A DNA stretch of 36,828 bases from Nitrospira sp. (GTDB lineage: Bacteria > Nitrospirota > Nitrospiria > Nitrospirales > Nitrospiraceae): NCBI GenBank assembly GCA_016873455.1, contig VGXE01000016.1, positions 1-36,828 on the forward strand. The letters run 5' to 3'. A program made the translations under genes and the position numbers. Positions within the stretch are counted from its first letter, which is position 1, and each line of letters starts with the position of its first letter. The notes beneath the pieces were generated by a model. That model ran no database searches. It was not told where the DNA came from and saw only the letters and a list, made by a program, of their open reading frames with translations. Below, in pieces: positions 6,960 through 14,134 of this stretch.

Positions 6960-7013
6960 CGGGGACATTCTGAATTTCGCCGCAGGAAGCGAGTACTTTT
7001 CAGAATGTCCCCG
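6960..7013. repeat. Palindromic REP/MITE-like element E2 (right of barnase-barstar)
   Basis: CGGGGACATTCTGAA (6960-6974) and TTCAGAATGTCCCCG (6999-7013) form a perfect 15-bp stem with a 24-base loop. The arms are the same as in E1 but the loops differ. It could also end transcription of the barstar gene in one direction and the protoglobin gene in the other. Confidence 0.85.
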
Positions 7014-7032
7014 TGAATTGTGTCACGCGCGG

Positions 7033-7632
7033 CTAGAAATCGCCGGTTTTCACGTACGGATGGCTCCACAGCGTCAGCTGGAGGAGACAGGATTTCACCC
7101 ACGCATTGTACATCTTGTCGACATCCTCGGCCTTGTGCCCCTTCTTGGCGAGGAACGGCTTCAAAGTGAACGTCACCGGGAAAATGAGCGCGAATAAATC
7201 GCGAAACGGCACGATGGCCGCCGCGGCGGCAGCGCCGTCGGTCTGATTCTTCTTGGTACGATGGTGGCGGAGGCCGATCTCGTGCTGATAGTCGAGCCAC
7301 TTCTGATCGTACTCGGCCTTGGCCGTGTCGAGAATCCACTGGCCGAAGCGCTTGCGGACTCCGCCCAGATAGTCACCCAGCGGCTTACCGTCGCTCTTGC
7401 CGAGGAATGACGAGAGCAGCTGCGGCTGAGAACCCACAAAGCCGTACCAGACGTCGAGGATGGCTTCGACCTGATCCTTCACCACGTCGTGCGACTGACG
7501 CAAGGCCTTGATGTCATCGTCGCCGAACAAGGCGCTGTTCTTCATCAACTGAAATTCGGCGAGCGTCACTGGAGACTTCGCCACGGCAGGAGTCCCTGCC
7601 GTATATCCGGGGATGTTTGCACTTCCACTCAT
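7033..7632 (-). CDS. Protoglobin-family heme protein
   Basis: This 199-residue protein consists of a globin domain alone. LDVWYGFVGSQPQLLSSF is the B/C helix region of protoglobins and globin-coupled sensors. HEIGLRHH (about residues 117-124) supplies the proximal heme histidine, most likely in IGLRH. The later helices (FRDLFALIFPVTFTLKPFL) fit the same fold. It lacks any output domain, so it is a stand-alone protoglobin that probably binds O2, NO or CO. The ATG at 7632 has AAGGA nearby; a GTG six codons upstream is less likely. An Ala-rich stretch (DGAAAAAAIVPF) is unusual. Transcribed convergently with the barstar gene. Confidence 0.85.
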   Translation of the reverse strand: MSGSANIPGYTAGTPAVAKSPVTLAEFQLMKNSALFGDDDIKALRQSHDVVKDQVEAILDVWYGFVGSQPQLLSSFLGKSDGKPLGDYLGGVRKRFGQWILDTAKAEYDQKWLDYQHEIGLRHHRTKKNQTDGAAAAAAIVPFRDLFALIFPVTFTLKPFLAKKGHKAEDVDKMYNAWVKSCLLQLTLWSHPYVKTGDF

Positions 7633-7826
7633 AAGCTCATTCCTTTCCACTTATTGTTGAACCGCACCGCTGCATCACGGTGTACGGACTCTCACGCACA
7701 GATGTTATGGAGCGCACGAGGCATCTGTCAAGAAGGCTGTGGAGGACGAGAACGGGCGTCAACAACCATTGTTCGAACCGACGGCTGAGTTTTTTGCTGT
7801 GATAAGAGCGTAATTCTATCCCCTCC

Positions 7827-7855
7827 TTTCAGGGCTCGGATGACCCGTGTATACT
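7827..7855 (+). promoter_or_regulatory. Predicted sigma-70 promoter of the nucleotidyltransferase module
   Basis: TTTCAG (-35) and TATACT (-10) are separated by 17 bases. The -10 ends only 7 bases before the ATG at 7863, so the transcript would have little or no leader. Confidence 0.45.
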
Positions 7856-7862
7856 TAAACCC

Positions 7863-8048
7863 ATGATTCCCCAACGGGAAGCCTCTTCACAATCCACTAG
7901 GCGGCGACCAAGCAAATTGAGCGACCGCCTTTCGAGCGAGAAAATCCAGCGCGCCCGGCGCATGACGCCGGAGGAGCGCTTGCTCGTTGCACTTCACCTG
8001 TCCGACTTCTGTTACGAGTTAAACCGCGCGTGTTCCCCGAAGTCTTAA
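7863..8048 (+). CDS. Small protein upstream of the AbiEii-like nucleotidyltransferase
   Basis: This is a 61-residue basic protein. Its second half, RRMTPEERLLVALHLSDFCYELNRAC, is a two-helix segment. I recall similar short MTPEER-type proteins preceding nucleotidyltransferase genes. It overlaps the downstream gene by 19 bases in another frame, which points to translational coupling. The ATG lies just after a good -10 element. It is a likely partner (antitoxin or adaptor) of the nucleotidyltransferase, by position only; I do not recognise a named domain. Confidence 0.6.
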   Translation: MIPQREASSQSTRRRPSKLSDRLSSEKIQRARRMTPEERLLVALHLSDFCYELNRACSPKS

Positions 8049-8584
8049 GCCGAGTCGTTACGCGACTCGAACAAGCCCGCAAGAATGGTCTGCTGCAGGC
8101 GTATGCATTGATTGGCGGCTTTGCCGTCTCGGCATGGGGCGTCTCGCGCGCAACACTGGACATCGATCTGGCAGTGGCGCTGGGAACGTCAGAGCCTCAG
8201 GCCCTGTCCACTCATCTCGGCGCGGCGTATGAGGCCGGAGACGCTGACGACCCGCTGCAAGGTGCGTTTCATCTCACGATCGAGGCCAATGGGCAGGACG
8301 TGCCGATACAACTCATTGTGCTCAGGTCCAAGTGGACCGACGTAGCATTCAAGGGAGTCAACACACTGAACATACTTGGATGTGCCGTGCCGGTCGTAAA
8401 CTGGCACGCGCTGGTGCTGTTGAAGCTCTATGCAGGGGGACCCGTTGATCTTCAGGATGCCAGGAGCATTGTGGCTGTGCGAACCCCCAACGCTGCTGAA
8501 CGGGAACATCTCGTTGCAGAGGCCGATACATTAGGACTTGGCCAAGAAATCAGAACGCTTTTTGATTCACTCCCTCGAAGCTAA
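8030..8584 (+). CDS. Nucleotidyltransferase of the AbiEii/MNT-like type
   Basis: The 184-residue protein has the polymerase-beta-like minimal pattern: LIGGFAVSAWGV (Gly29-Gly30), then TLDIDLAV with Asp44 and Asp46 as the metal-binding pair. Later LKLYAGGPVDLQDARSI resembles the K-x(n)-D.QD segment of AbiEii-type toxins (KL.AGR..DL.D). These enzymes transfer nucleotides to tRNA or protein targets in type IV or MNT-HEPN toxin-antitoxin systems. The start is GTG at 8030, inside the preceding small gene. It could also be a resistance-type nucleotidyltransferase, but the context favours a toxin-antitoxin-like module. Confidence 0.75.
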   Translation: MFPEVLSRVVTRLEQARKNGLLQAYALIGGFAVSAWGVSRATLDIDLAVALGTSEPQALSTHLGAAYEAGDADDPLQGAFHLTIEANGQDVPIQLIVLRSKWTDVAFKGVNTLNILGCAVPVVNWHALVLLKLYAGGPVDLQDARSIVAVRTPNAAEREHLVAEADTLGLGQEIRTLFDSLPRS

Positions 8585-8852
8585 GACGTTCGGCATTTCA
8601 TCACGGGCTCACATTGAAAATTCGGGGCCTGCGAGGCGACCCTTTCTCATCTCCGCCCATCACGCGTGCGTTACTCCCGCTCCATCCGCCGCCGATGCAC
8701 CCATGAATGAATGGCCGCCAGGAAATGCCCGCCGAGGTTGGAATATCATCTGACTGAAATAGGAAAACCCTGGGCTCGAGCTTGAACACGTTCAAGAACT
8801 GGGGAGAACGCTACGGCTAGCAGGGGATGCGATTCGGCGCATTGAGATTCCG

Positions 8853-9248
8853 TCACACAGACAGACCGGTCTTGAGAACGGCCACGATGTCCTTGTCCAA
8901 ACGCTTCACTTTGCCCTGTCCATCCGTCACCGCCAGACGAGCCGAGCCTTCCACCACAACCCGACCGCTGTCCTTCTCACGCACCACGTGAGCAAACGTG
9001 ATGGAGGCCCGGGTCATGTCAGAGACGATCGTCTCCACCACCAGCGTCTCGCCATAGCGGCCCGGTGAGCAATACTGCACCTCGGCGTGCACGACCACGA
9101 AGACTGTGCCCTGCTCCATCAACGCGGCAACGGACTGTCCCCTCGACTCCAGGTACTCCGTCCGAGCCCGCTCGAAATACTTGAGATAGTTGGCGTAGTA
9201 GACGACCCCGCCACAATCGGTGTCTTCGTAGTAGATGCGAATGTCCAT
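8853..9248 (-). CDS. ybgC: YbgC-type acyl-CoA thioesterase (hotdog fold)
   Basis: The 131-residue product shows the 4-hydroxybenzoyl-CoA thioesterase motif at its N-terminus: YYEDTDCGGVVYYANYL, with the catalytic Asp in EDTD, then YFERARTEYL. The length is typical. It hydrolyses short or medium acyl-CoA thioesters in the cytosol and is often linked to the Tol-Pal region, though no tol genes are here. The start region is odd: the sequence directly upstream of the ATG is repeat tract A2 and contains no Shine-Dalgarno sequence. Confidence 0.9.
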   Translation of the reverse strand: MDIRIYYEDTDCGGVVYYANYLKYFERARTEYLESRGQSVAALMEQGTVFVVVHAEVQYCSPGRYGETLVVETIVSDMTRASITFAHVVREKDSGRVVVEGSARLAVTDGQGKVKRLDKDIVAVLKTGLSV

Positions 9249-9249
9249 A

Positions 9250-9295
9250 AGAGCAGATGGCTTATGGCCAATAGCCTATAGCACGGGCAAAGAGC
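9250..9295. repeat. Heptad repeat tract, class A, inverted orientation, copy A2
   Basis: Units AGATGGC, TTATGGC, CAATAGC, CTATAGC follow AGAGC. Its reverse complement matches tract A3 (9701-9728) almost base for base, apart from one extra 7-base unit. The two tracts bracket the four-helix-bundle gene. A2 begins one base after the ybgC start codon and takes the place of its ribosome-binding region. Confidence 0.75.
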
Positions 9296-9320
9296 ACAGC
9301 AGGATGCCTGAACCTATGTC

Positions 9321-9680
9321 TCAAGACAGCAACAACGTATTTCTGAAGGCATTGATACTTTTCGCGAGTCGCTGACCATCGTCGTACAGACGATCATACT
9401 CGCCGTCTGTAACATAGGCTCGGTCTTTGGCCAGAAATGAAGCGGCTACCACCTCGTACGTCGAACCCAATGCGATTTCTAAATGGTAATCGAACGCTTT
9501 GTTGCTGCTCTTGGCAGAACCTTCTGCAATATTGAGACTGATCGAATTGACCGCCCGATTCAACTGCGATTTCAACCCATAATCTTCATGCCTCGGAAAT
9601 TTGGCCGTTACCGCATAGACCTTCGTTGCGTACTCTCTCGCCAGCTGCCAAATCTCCAACGTTTCAAAGCGGAATCCCAT
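9321..9680 (-). CDS. Four-helix-bundle protein (23S rRNA intervening-sequence type)
   Basis: The 119-residue protein matches the S23/IVP family: FETLEIWQLAREYATKVY at the N-terminus, then FPRHEDYGLKSQLNRAVNSI, SLNIAEGSAKS and FDYHLEIALGSTYEV. Members were first seen inside intervening sequences of 23S rRNA genes and also occur as free-standing genes. They form compact helical bundles that oligomerise, and their function is unclear. No rRNA is present here. Inverted class A repeats lie on both sides of the gene (A2 and A3), so it resembles a small cassette. Confidence 0.9.
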   Translation of the reverse strand: MGFRFETLEIWQLAREYATKVYAVTAKFPRHEDYGLKSQLNRAVNSISLNIAEGSAKSSNKAFDYHLEIALGSTYEVVAASFLAKDRAYVTDGEYDRLYDDGQRLAKSINAFRNTLLLS

Positions 9681-9702
9681 ACCCTGTCTTCTCTTCGCTC
9701 GT

Positions 9703-9730
9703 GCTATATGCCATAAGCCATACGCTCTTA
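9703..9730. repeat. Heptad repeat tract, class A, copy A3
   Basis: Units GCTATAT, GCCATAA, GCCATAC, GCTCTTA. The final TTA of the last unit is the TAA stop codon of the CARF gene on the minus strand. It is inverted relative to A2. Confidence 0.75.
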
Positions 9731-10984
9731 AAGGCTAAGAGTCGTGAACCTCGGCAACGATGCCTCGCTGACCCTCGTGAGTTTGACGACGATATCGTAG
9801 AGTTGCTGCACTCGCTCCGACTTGACGGGTTCGAACCCGTGGCCCAGCACGGCATGATTGGCGGCATCGAGCAGCGGTTTCATCATCGGCCACTCGCGGA
9901 GGAAGGCTTGGCCCAACTGATCGCCCAACCCGGCGAGGACACGGAACTGTGCCTGCAGCGGCAACTTATACTTGCCGTCGATGTCTTCGAGGTAACAGGT
10001 CCGGCAGGTTTCTTGGAGCGCTTGCGGCAGCTGCTCAATTCGGACGTCCCAACTTTTGATCTTGTGCGCCTGGAATAATCGGCGCTGCGCGAAGGCCTCG
10101 AGGGCACGCACCAGCACGACTATCGCTGTTTCCGGGTCGCGTGTCACATGGAGCCGCCGTCCTGCATGAGCCAACAGATCCATGGCCAGTAATTCCTTTG
10201 CCTCCGCCGGGTCGAGCACGAGCTTCTCCAAGAATCCGGTATTGGCCTTGACGGCCGGCAACATCGATTTCAATCCCGGAGGCCCGCCCCAGAGCGACGC
10301 CATCTCCAGCGCCTTCGTAGCGGTCTTCAACTTGTCCCAAGCCTGGCGATACTGGAACCGTTCCCATAAACCATAGCCATCGGCAACATCGGCAAAGGCG
10401 CGATAGAGCGGTTTCTGTCCGCCGCTCACCCGTGCTTCCACATCGCGAAACACCTTCGCGGCAGCCGAATGGTCACCTCGATTGAACAACTCGCTCCCTT
10501 CTCGTCGAGACACTGCGGCAACCTCATCCCAAGGGTTGCTCTGGTGCCAGACGAACGGGCGGCCCTCCACCGTGATGATCTCGTCGTCCGATCCCTCACG
10601 AGCAGGGACAAGCGAAACCAACCGGGAACTCCACGGCAACGCCGCGATGGTGACCGCCCCGGCCATAGCCGATGTCGCGCCGGTCAAATCAACGACGAGT
10701 TCTCCCGGCTGCACATCCCATGTCCGCAACAGATCGGGCAGCGACCGGGCCAATGTTTGGTGGCAACCGGAGAACTCGCCGGGCGCCGCTACGACGATCC
10801 AATCCCATCGTCTCGGCATCTGGTCGATCTTGGGCTGGACCGCCGACTCCACCAGCGCTTTGCCGGCCTCCGGCAGGACAAAACAGAGCGCGTCAGGCTT
10901 GAGCCGGTTGATCGAATACACCGCCGACGTCGGATCATCCACCAGCGTGATGACAAGCGCGTTGACCGGTTGATCGTGAGCCAT
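9728..10984 (-). CDS. CARF-domain protein of the CRISPR-associated TIGR02710 type, not linked to cas genes
   Basis: The 418-residue protein has a Rossmann-like N-terminus with VVDLTGATSAMAGAVTIAAL (98-117), the position of the CARF motif DxTGGTKxM. A helical middle segment follows, NPWDEVAAVSRREGSELFNRG (150-170), then DPETAIVVLVRALEAFAQ (283-300). Near the C-terminus ANHAVLGHGFEPV (375-387) resembles the HEPN-type motif RN....HG. Such proteins sense cyclic oligoadenylate in type III CRISPR systems. Two departures stand out: GGTK reads GATS, and the Arg of the HEPN-like motif reads Ala375. An RLFQAH (302-307) segment also fits R-x4-H. There are no cas genes or CRISPR array nearby. The stop codon lies inside repeat A3. 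Confidence 0.75.
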   Translation of the reverse strand: MAHDQPVNALVITLVDDPTSAVYSINRLKPDALCFVLPEAGKALVESAVQPKIDQMPRRWDWIVVAAPGEFSGCHQTLARSLPDLLRTWDVQPGELVVDLTGATSAMAGAVTIAALPWSSRLVSLVPAREGSDDEIITVEGRPFVWHQSNPWDEVAAVSRREGSELFNRGDHSAAAKVFRDVEARVSGGQKPLYRAFADVADGYGLWERFQYRQAWDKLKTATKALEMASLWGGPPGLKSMLPAVKANTGFLEKLVLDPAEAKELLAMDLLAHAGRRLHVTRDPETAIVVLVRALEAFAQRRLFQAHKIKSWDVRIEQLPQALQETCRTCYLEDIDGKYKLPLQAQFRVLAGLGDQLGQAFLREWPMMKPLLDAANHAVLGHGFEPVKSERVQQLYDIVVKLTRVSEASLPRFTTLSL

Positions 10985-11048
10985 GGTGCGGGACTATAAC
11001 ACCGCTCTTCAGGCCCGTTCAATTCGCAGCGATCAGGATAGATTCTCC

Positions 11049-11077
11049 TTGACGGTTCGTCGAAAGCGCCATAGACT
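11049..11077 (+). promoter_or_regulatory. Predicted sigma-70 promoter of the nfeD operon
   Basis: TTGACG (11049-11054) and TAGACT (11072-11077) are separated by 17 bases, in the divergent gap between the CARF gene and nfeD. The -35 matches consensus at 5 of 6 positions and the -10 at 4 of 6. Confidence 0.45.
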
Positions 11078-11130
11078 TCACGAGGTTTTCTGACCTCTTC
11101 CCTCCTTGTCCCGCAACGCAAGGCTCGTCC

Positions 11131-11559
11131 ATGACCTGGTGGTATTGGTTATTCCTGGGATTGATCCTGGCCGGTGCAGAAATGCTGTCGCCCGGGGGAT
11201 TTTATCTCCTCTTCTTCGGCATCGCCGCCTTGATCGTCGGCGCACTGGCAGGCATGGATGTCGTGCAGACCGTGTGGCTCCAATGGTTGCTGTTCTCCGG
11301 TCTGGCGGTCGCGTCACTCGTGCTGTTCCGTGGCCCCTTGCTGCGCATGACCCAACACACACCCACGCACAATGTAGATACCATGATCGGTGAGTCGGCC
11401 GTTCTGCTCGACGATCTGTCTCCGGGACAGACAGGCAAATCAGAGTTGCGCGGAACAACCTGGAGCACGCGCAACGACGGCTCGTCTCCCCTAACCAAGG
11501 GCCAGCGCGCGATCGTGACGAAAGTTGACGGGTTGATGCTCTGGGTACGACCAGAATAA
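11131..11559 (+). CDS. NfeD-family membrane protein
   Basis: The protein has 142 residues. The N-terminal half has two to three membrane segments (WWYWLFLGLILAGAEML, GFYLLFFGIAALIVG, WLLFSGLAVASLVLF). The C-terminal half is the OB-fold NfeD domain (MIGESAVLLDDLSPGQTG continuing to GQRAIVTKVDGLMLWV). Short NfeD proteins work with SPFH/stomatin partners, and such a gene follows 26 bases downstream, so the two form a membrane quality-control or microdomain pair. It is in the length range of NfeD1b-type proteins that lack a protease domain. Confidence 0.9.
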   Translation: MTWWYWLFLGLILAGAEMLSPGGFYLLFFGIAALIVGALAGMDVVQTVWLQWLLFSGLAVASLVLFRGPLLRMTQHTPTHNVDTMIGESAVLLDDLSPGQTGKSELRGTTWSTRNDGSSPLTKGQRAIVTKVDGLMLWVRPE

Positions 11560-11585
11560 CGATTGCTGAGAAACGAGGTGCAGAC

Positions 11586-12521
11586 ATGGAGGGTGGAACG
11601 TTTGTCGTCATTGTCCTCGCTTTGATCGTATTGATCGTGATCGCCAAGACGGCCGTGGTGGTTCCTCAACAGAGCGCCTATGTCGTCGAGCGATTGGGGA
11701 AATACAGTTCCACGCTTGACGCGGGCTTTCACATCCTGGTGCCCTTCGTGGACGCCATCCGGTACAAACACATGTTGAAAGAAAGTGCCGTCGATATCCC
11801 CGAACAAGTCTGTATTACCCGCGACAACGTCCAGGTCCATGTCGATGGAGTCTTGTACATGCGGGTATTAAATCCTGAGCGTGCGTCCTACGGGATCAGC
11901 GACTACCAATTTGCGCTGACCCAATTGGCTCAGACTGCCTTGCGAAGTGAGATCGGCAAGATTGAATTAGATAAGACCTTTGAAGCCCGGACCACGATCA
12001 ATGCACAAGTCGTCAATGAGTTGGACAAAGCGTCGGAGCCGTGGGGCGTGAAGGTCCTTCGGTACGAAATCAAGAACATCACCCCGCCGAAGGACGTGCT
12101 GAACGCAATGGAAAAACAGATGCGGGCGGAGCGGGAAAAACGCGCGCTGATCTTGACCTCGGAAGGCGAACGTGACGCAGCGATCAATCAGGCCGAAGGG
12201 GAAAAACAACAAGTGATCAAGGCGTCCGAGGCGAAAAAGCAGCAACAGATCAATGAAGCCGAAGGCGCCGCCGCCGCCATCCTCGCCATCGCGCAAGCGA
12301 CCGCTGAAGGACTGCGAACGGTTGCGGAATCCATCAAGATTCCCGGAGGACAGGAGGCCGTGCAACTCCGAGTGGCCGAACAGTACATCACCAAATTCGG
12401 CGAACTCGCAAAAGCGAGCAACACGCTGGTGCTGCCTGCCAGCATTTCTGACGTTGGCTCGATGATCGCCTTGGCGATGAACGCGGTGAAACAGGCCGGA
12501 GTCTCCACTCCGGCAAAGTGA
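11586..12521 (+). CDS. qmcA: SPFH/stomatin-like membrane protein, QmcA type
   Basis: The 311-residue protein has an N-terminal membrane anchor (FVVIVLALIVLIVIAK), then the SPFH/band-7 domain with VVPQQSAYVVERLGKYS, LKESAVDIPEQVCITRDNV and YEIKNITPPKDVLNAM. A long coiled-coil, rich in Glu, Ala and Lys (REKRALILTSEGERDA onward, about 180-250), mediates oligomer formation. This is the QmcA/YbbK layout. Together with the NfeD gene just upstream it should build ring-like membrane assemblies. The start ATG is preceded by GAGGTG. Confidence 0.92.
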   Translation: MEGGTFVVIVLALIVLIVIAKTAVVVPQQSAYVVERLGKYSSTLDAGFHILVPFVDAIRYKHMLKESAVDIPEQVCITRDNVQVHVDGVLYMRVLNPERASYGISDYQFALTQLAQTALRSEIGKIELDKTFEARTTINAQVVNELDKASEPWGVKVLRYEIKNITPPKDVLNAMEKQMRAEREKRALILTSEGERDAAINQAEGEKQQVIKASEAKKQQQINEAEGAAAAILAIAQATAEGLRTVAESIKIPGGQEAVQLRVAEQYITKFGELAKASNTLVLPASISDVGSMIALAMNAVKQAGVSTPAK

Positions 12522-12579
12522 TAGCCGGTCAAGTCTGGTTTGTTTGACAGCGTGTCTGCATCATCATAGAATCGCGCCC

Positions 12580-13158
12580 ATGAAAGAATCAGTCCTGAGC
12601 GCATTCGCCGACAGCGCAACGGTGAAGCAGCAATTCGCGCGTGAGCACGCCGACCGCATCGCCCAGGTCGCGAAGCTGATGGCGGACGCCTTTCGTAACG
12701 GCGGCAAAGTCCTGTTGTTCGGAAACGGGGGCAGCGCCACGGACGCGGCCCATATCGCGGCTGAATTTGTCGGACGCTACAAGCGGGATCGGATGCCCTT
12801 ACCTGCCATCGCCTTAGCGACGGACATCGCCGCCATTACCTGCATCGCCAACGACTACGGCTATGATGAACTGTTCGCCCGCCAAGTTCGGGCGCACGGG
12901 CGGAAAGGCGACATTGCCGTGGCCATCAGCACCAGCGGGAATTCCCCCAACGTCTTGAAAGGCGCCGAGGCGGCCCGCGAGTGCGGCCTGACGACCATCG
13001 CCTGGACCGGTGCAAATGGCGGCAAACTGGCCGGGCTTGTCGAACATCCCTTCATCGTTCCGTCCACCGTCACGTCTCGCATCCAAGAAAGCCATATCAC
13101 GCTCGGCCATGTCCTGTGTGAATTGGTAGAGGAACAGCTCCTTGGCAACGCGTCCTAA
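12580..13158 (+). CDS. gmhA: Sedoheptulose-7-phosphate isomerase
   Basis: The 192-residue SIS-domain protein makes D-glycero-D-manno-heptose 7-phosphate, the first step of LPS heptose synthesis. Family motifs: LLFGNGGSATDAAHIAAEFVG, DIAAITCIANDYGYDELF, AISTSGNSPNVLKGA and QESHITLGHVLCELVE, which holds the metal-binding Gln and His. The length is that of GmhA. The ATG at 12580 is the natural start. The next gene starts within its last codons. The later heptose gene (adenylyltransferase, 16209) is on the same strand about 3 kb away. Confidence 0.93.
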   Translation: MKESVLSAFADSATVKQQFAREHADRIAQVAKLMADAFRNGGKVLLFGNGGSATDAAHIAAEFVGRYKRDRMPLPAIALATDIAAITCIANDYGYDELFARQVRAHGRKGDIAVAISTSGNSPNVLKGAEAARECGLTTIAWTGANGGKLAGLVEHPFIVPSTVTSRIQESHITLGHVLCELVEEQLLGNAS

Positions 13159-14134
13159 CCGGACTCCTCGAAAACGTCCCGAGCCGAGATTGATTCCACC
13201 GATCGACGTCTCGGCCTTGAAGACCTATCCGTTACAGAAGCGCCACAGCCTGGTGCAAGTCTCCAACTTCGCCACCCCTTGGAAACCCGGCGGATCGTTT
13301 GCGAAGTTTTGCGCCGGCCTTCCCGATATTCTTGCCGTGAAGACCCTACGGGCCGTGGCGCAAGCCGTCGCCACCGCCCACCGTAAGGGCCGGCCTGTGA
13401 TTGTGGGACTGGGCGCGCACGTCATCAAGGTCGGCCTGTCCCCGATCGTGACGGATCTCATGGAACGCGGCATCGTCACTGCCGTTGCCATGAACGGCGC
13501 CGGTATCATCCATGACTTTGAATTGGCTCTGATGGGCCACACCTCCGAAGAAGTGGACGCCGAAATCGATAATGGCCGGTTCGGCATGGCGGACGAGACA
13601 GGCCGCATCCTCAACGACACGATCCGCCGTGGGGCTAAGGACGGTGAGGGCCTGGGGGAGGCAATCGGACGCTATATCAACCGATCAGGAGACAAGTTCC
13701 CGAACCGGGTGACGAGCATCCTGGCCACGGGCGCGCGACTGGGCGTCCCTGTCACCGTACATGTGGCCATGGGCACCGACATCATCCACATGCATCCGTC
13801 AGCCGACGGGGCCGCCATCGGCGCGACGTCGCTGCTCGACTTCCGGCGCTTGGCCGCCGTCGTGTCCGGGATGGAAGGCGGCGTGTACCTGAACATCGGA
13901 TCGGCGGTGATTCTCCCGGAAGTGTTCTTGAAGACCGTGTCGTTGGGGAGGAATCTCGGCCATTCCTTGGCAAACATCACGACCGTGAATATGGATTTTC
14001 TGCCCCACTACCGCCCCCAGACTAACGTGGTCCGGCGTCCCACTCAAAAAGGGGGCAAGGGCTATGCCTTGACCGGCCACCATGAAATCATGCTGCCGCT
14101 CCTGGCCGCCGCCGTGCTGGAAGCCCTCGGATGA
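13142..14134 (+). CDS. Conserved protein coupled to gmhA, distant deoxyhypusine-synthase-like fold suspected
   Basis: The 330-residue protein starts at a TTG (13142) with GAGGAA upstream and overlaps gmhA by 17 bases. Ordered Rossmann-like segments are visible: RPVIVGLGAHVIKVGLSPI, GIVTAVAMNGAGIIHDFELA, PVTVHVAMGTDIIHMHPSAD and GGVYLNIGSAVILPEVFLK. The Asn-Gly-Ala-Gly and His/Asp-rich motifs look like a ligand-binding site. The overall flavour resembles deoxyhypusine-synthase-like NAD-binding proteins, but weakly, and I do not assign a reaction. Tight coupling to gmhA and sprT suggests co-expression. Confidence 0.7.
   Translation: MATRPNRTPRKRPEPRLIPPIDVSALKTYPLQKRHSLVQVSNFATPWKPGGSFAKFCAGLPDILAVKTLRAVAQAVATAHRKGRPVIVGLGAHVIKVGLSPIVTDLMERGIVTAVAMNGAGIIHDFELALMGHTSEEVDAEIDNGRFGMADETGRILNDTIRRGAKDGEGLGEAIGRYINRSGDKFPNRVTSILATGARLGVPVTVHVAMGTDIIHMHPSADGAAIGATSLLDFRRLAAVVSGMEGGVYLNIGSAVILPEVFLKTVSLGRNLGHSLANITTVNMDFLPHYRPQTNVVRRPTQKGGKGYALTGHHEIMLPLLAAAVLEALG

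Noticed and set aside
8585-8852. Small frames on both strands between the nucleotidyltransferase and ybgC genes
   Set aside because: The frames (up to 71 codons) lack ribosome-binding sites and motifs; I see nothing supportable in this 268-base gap.
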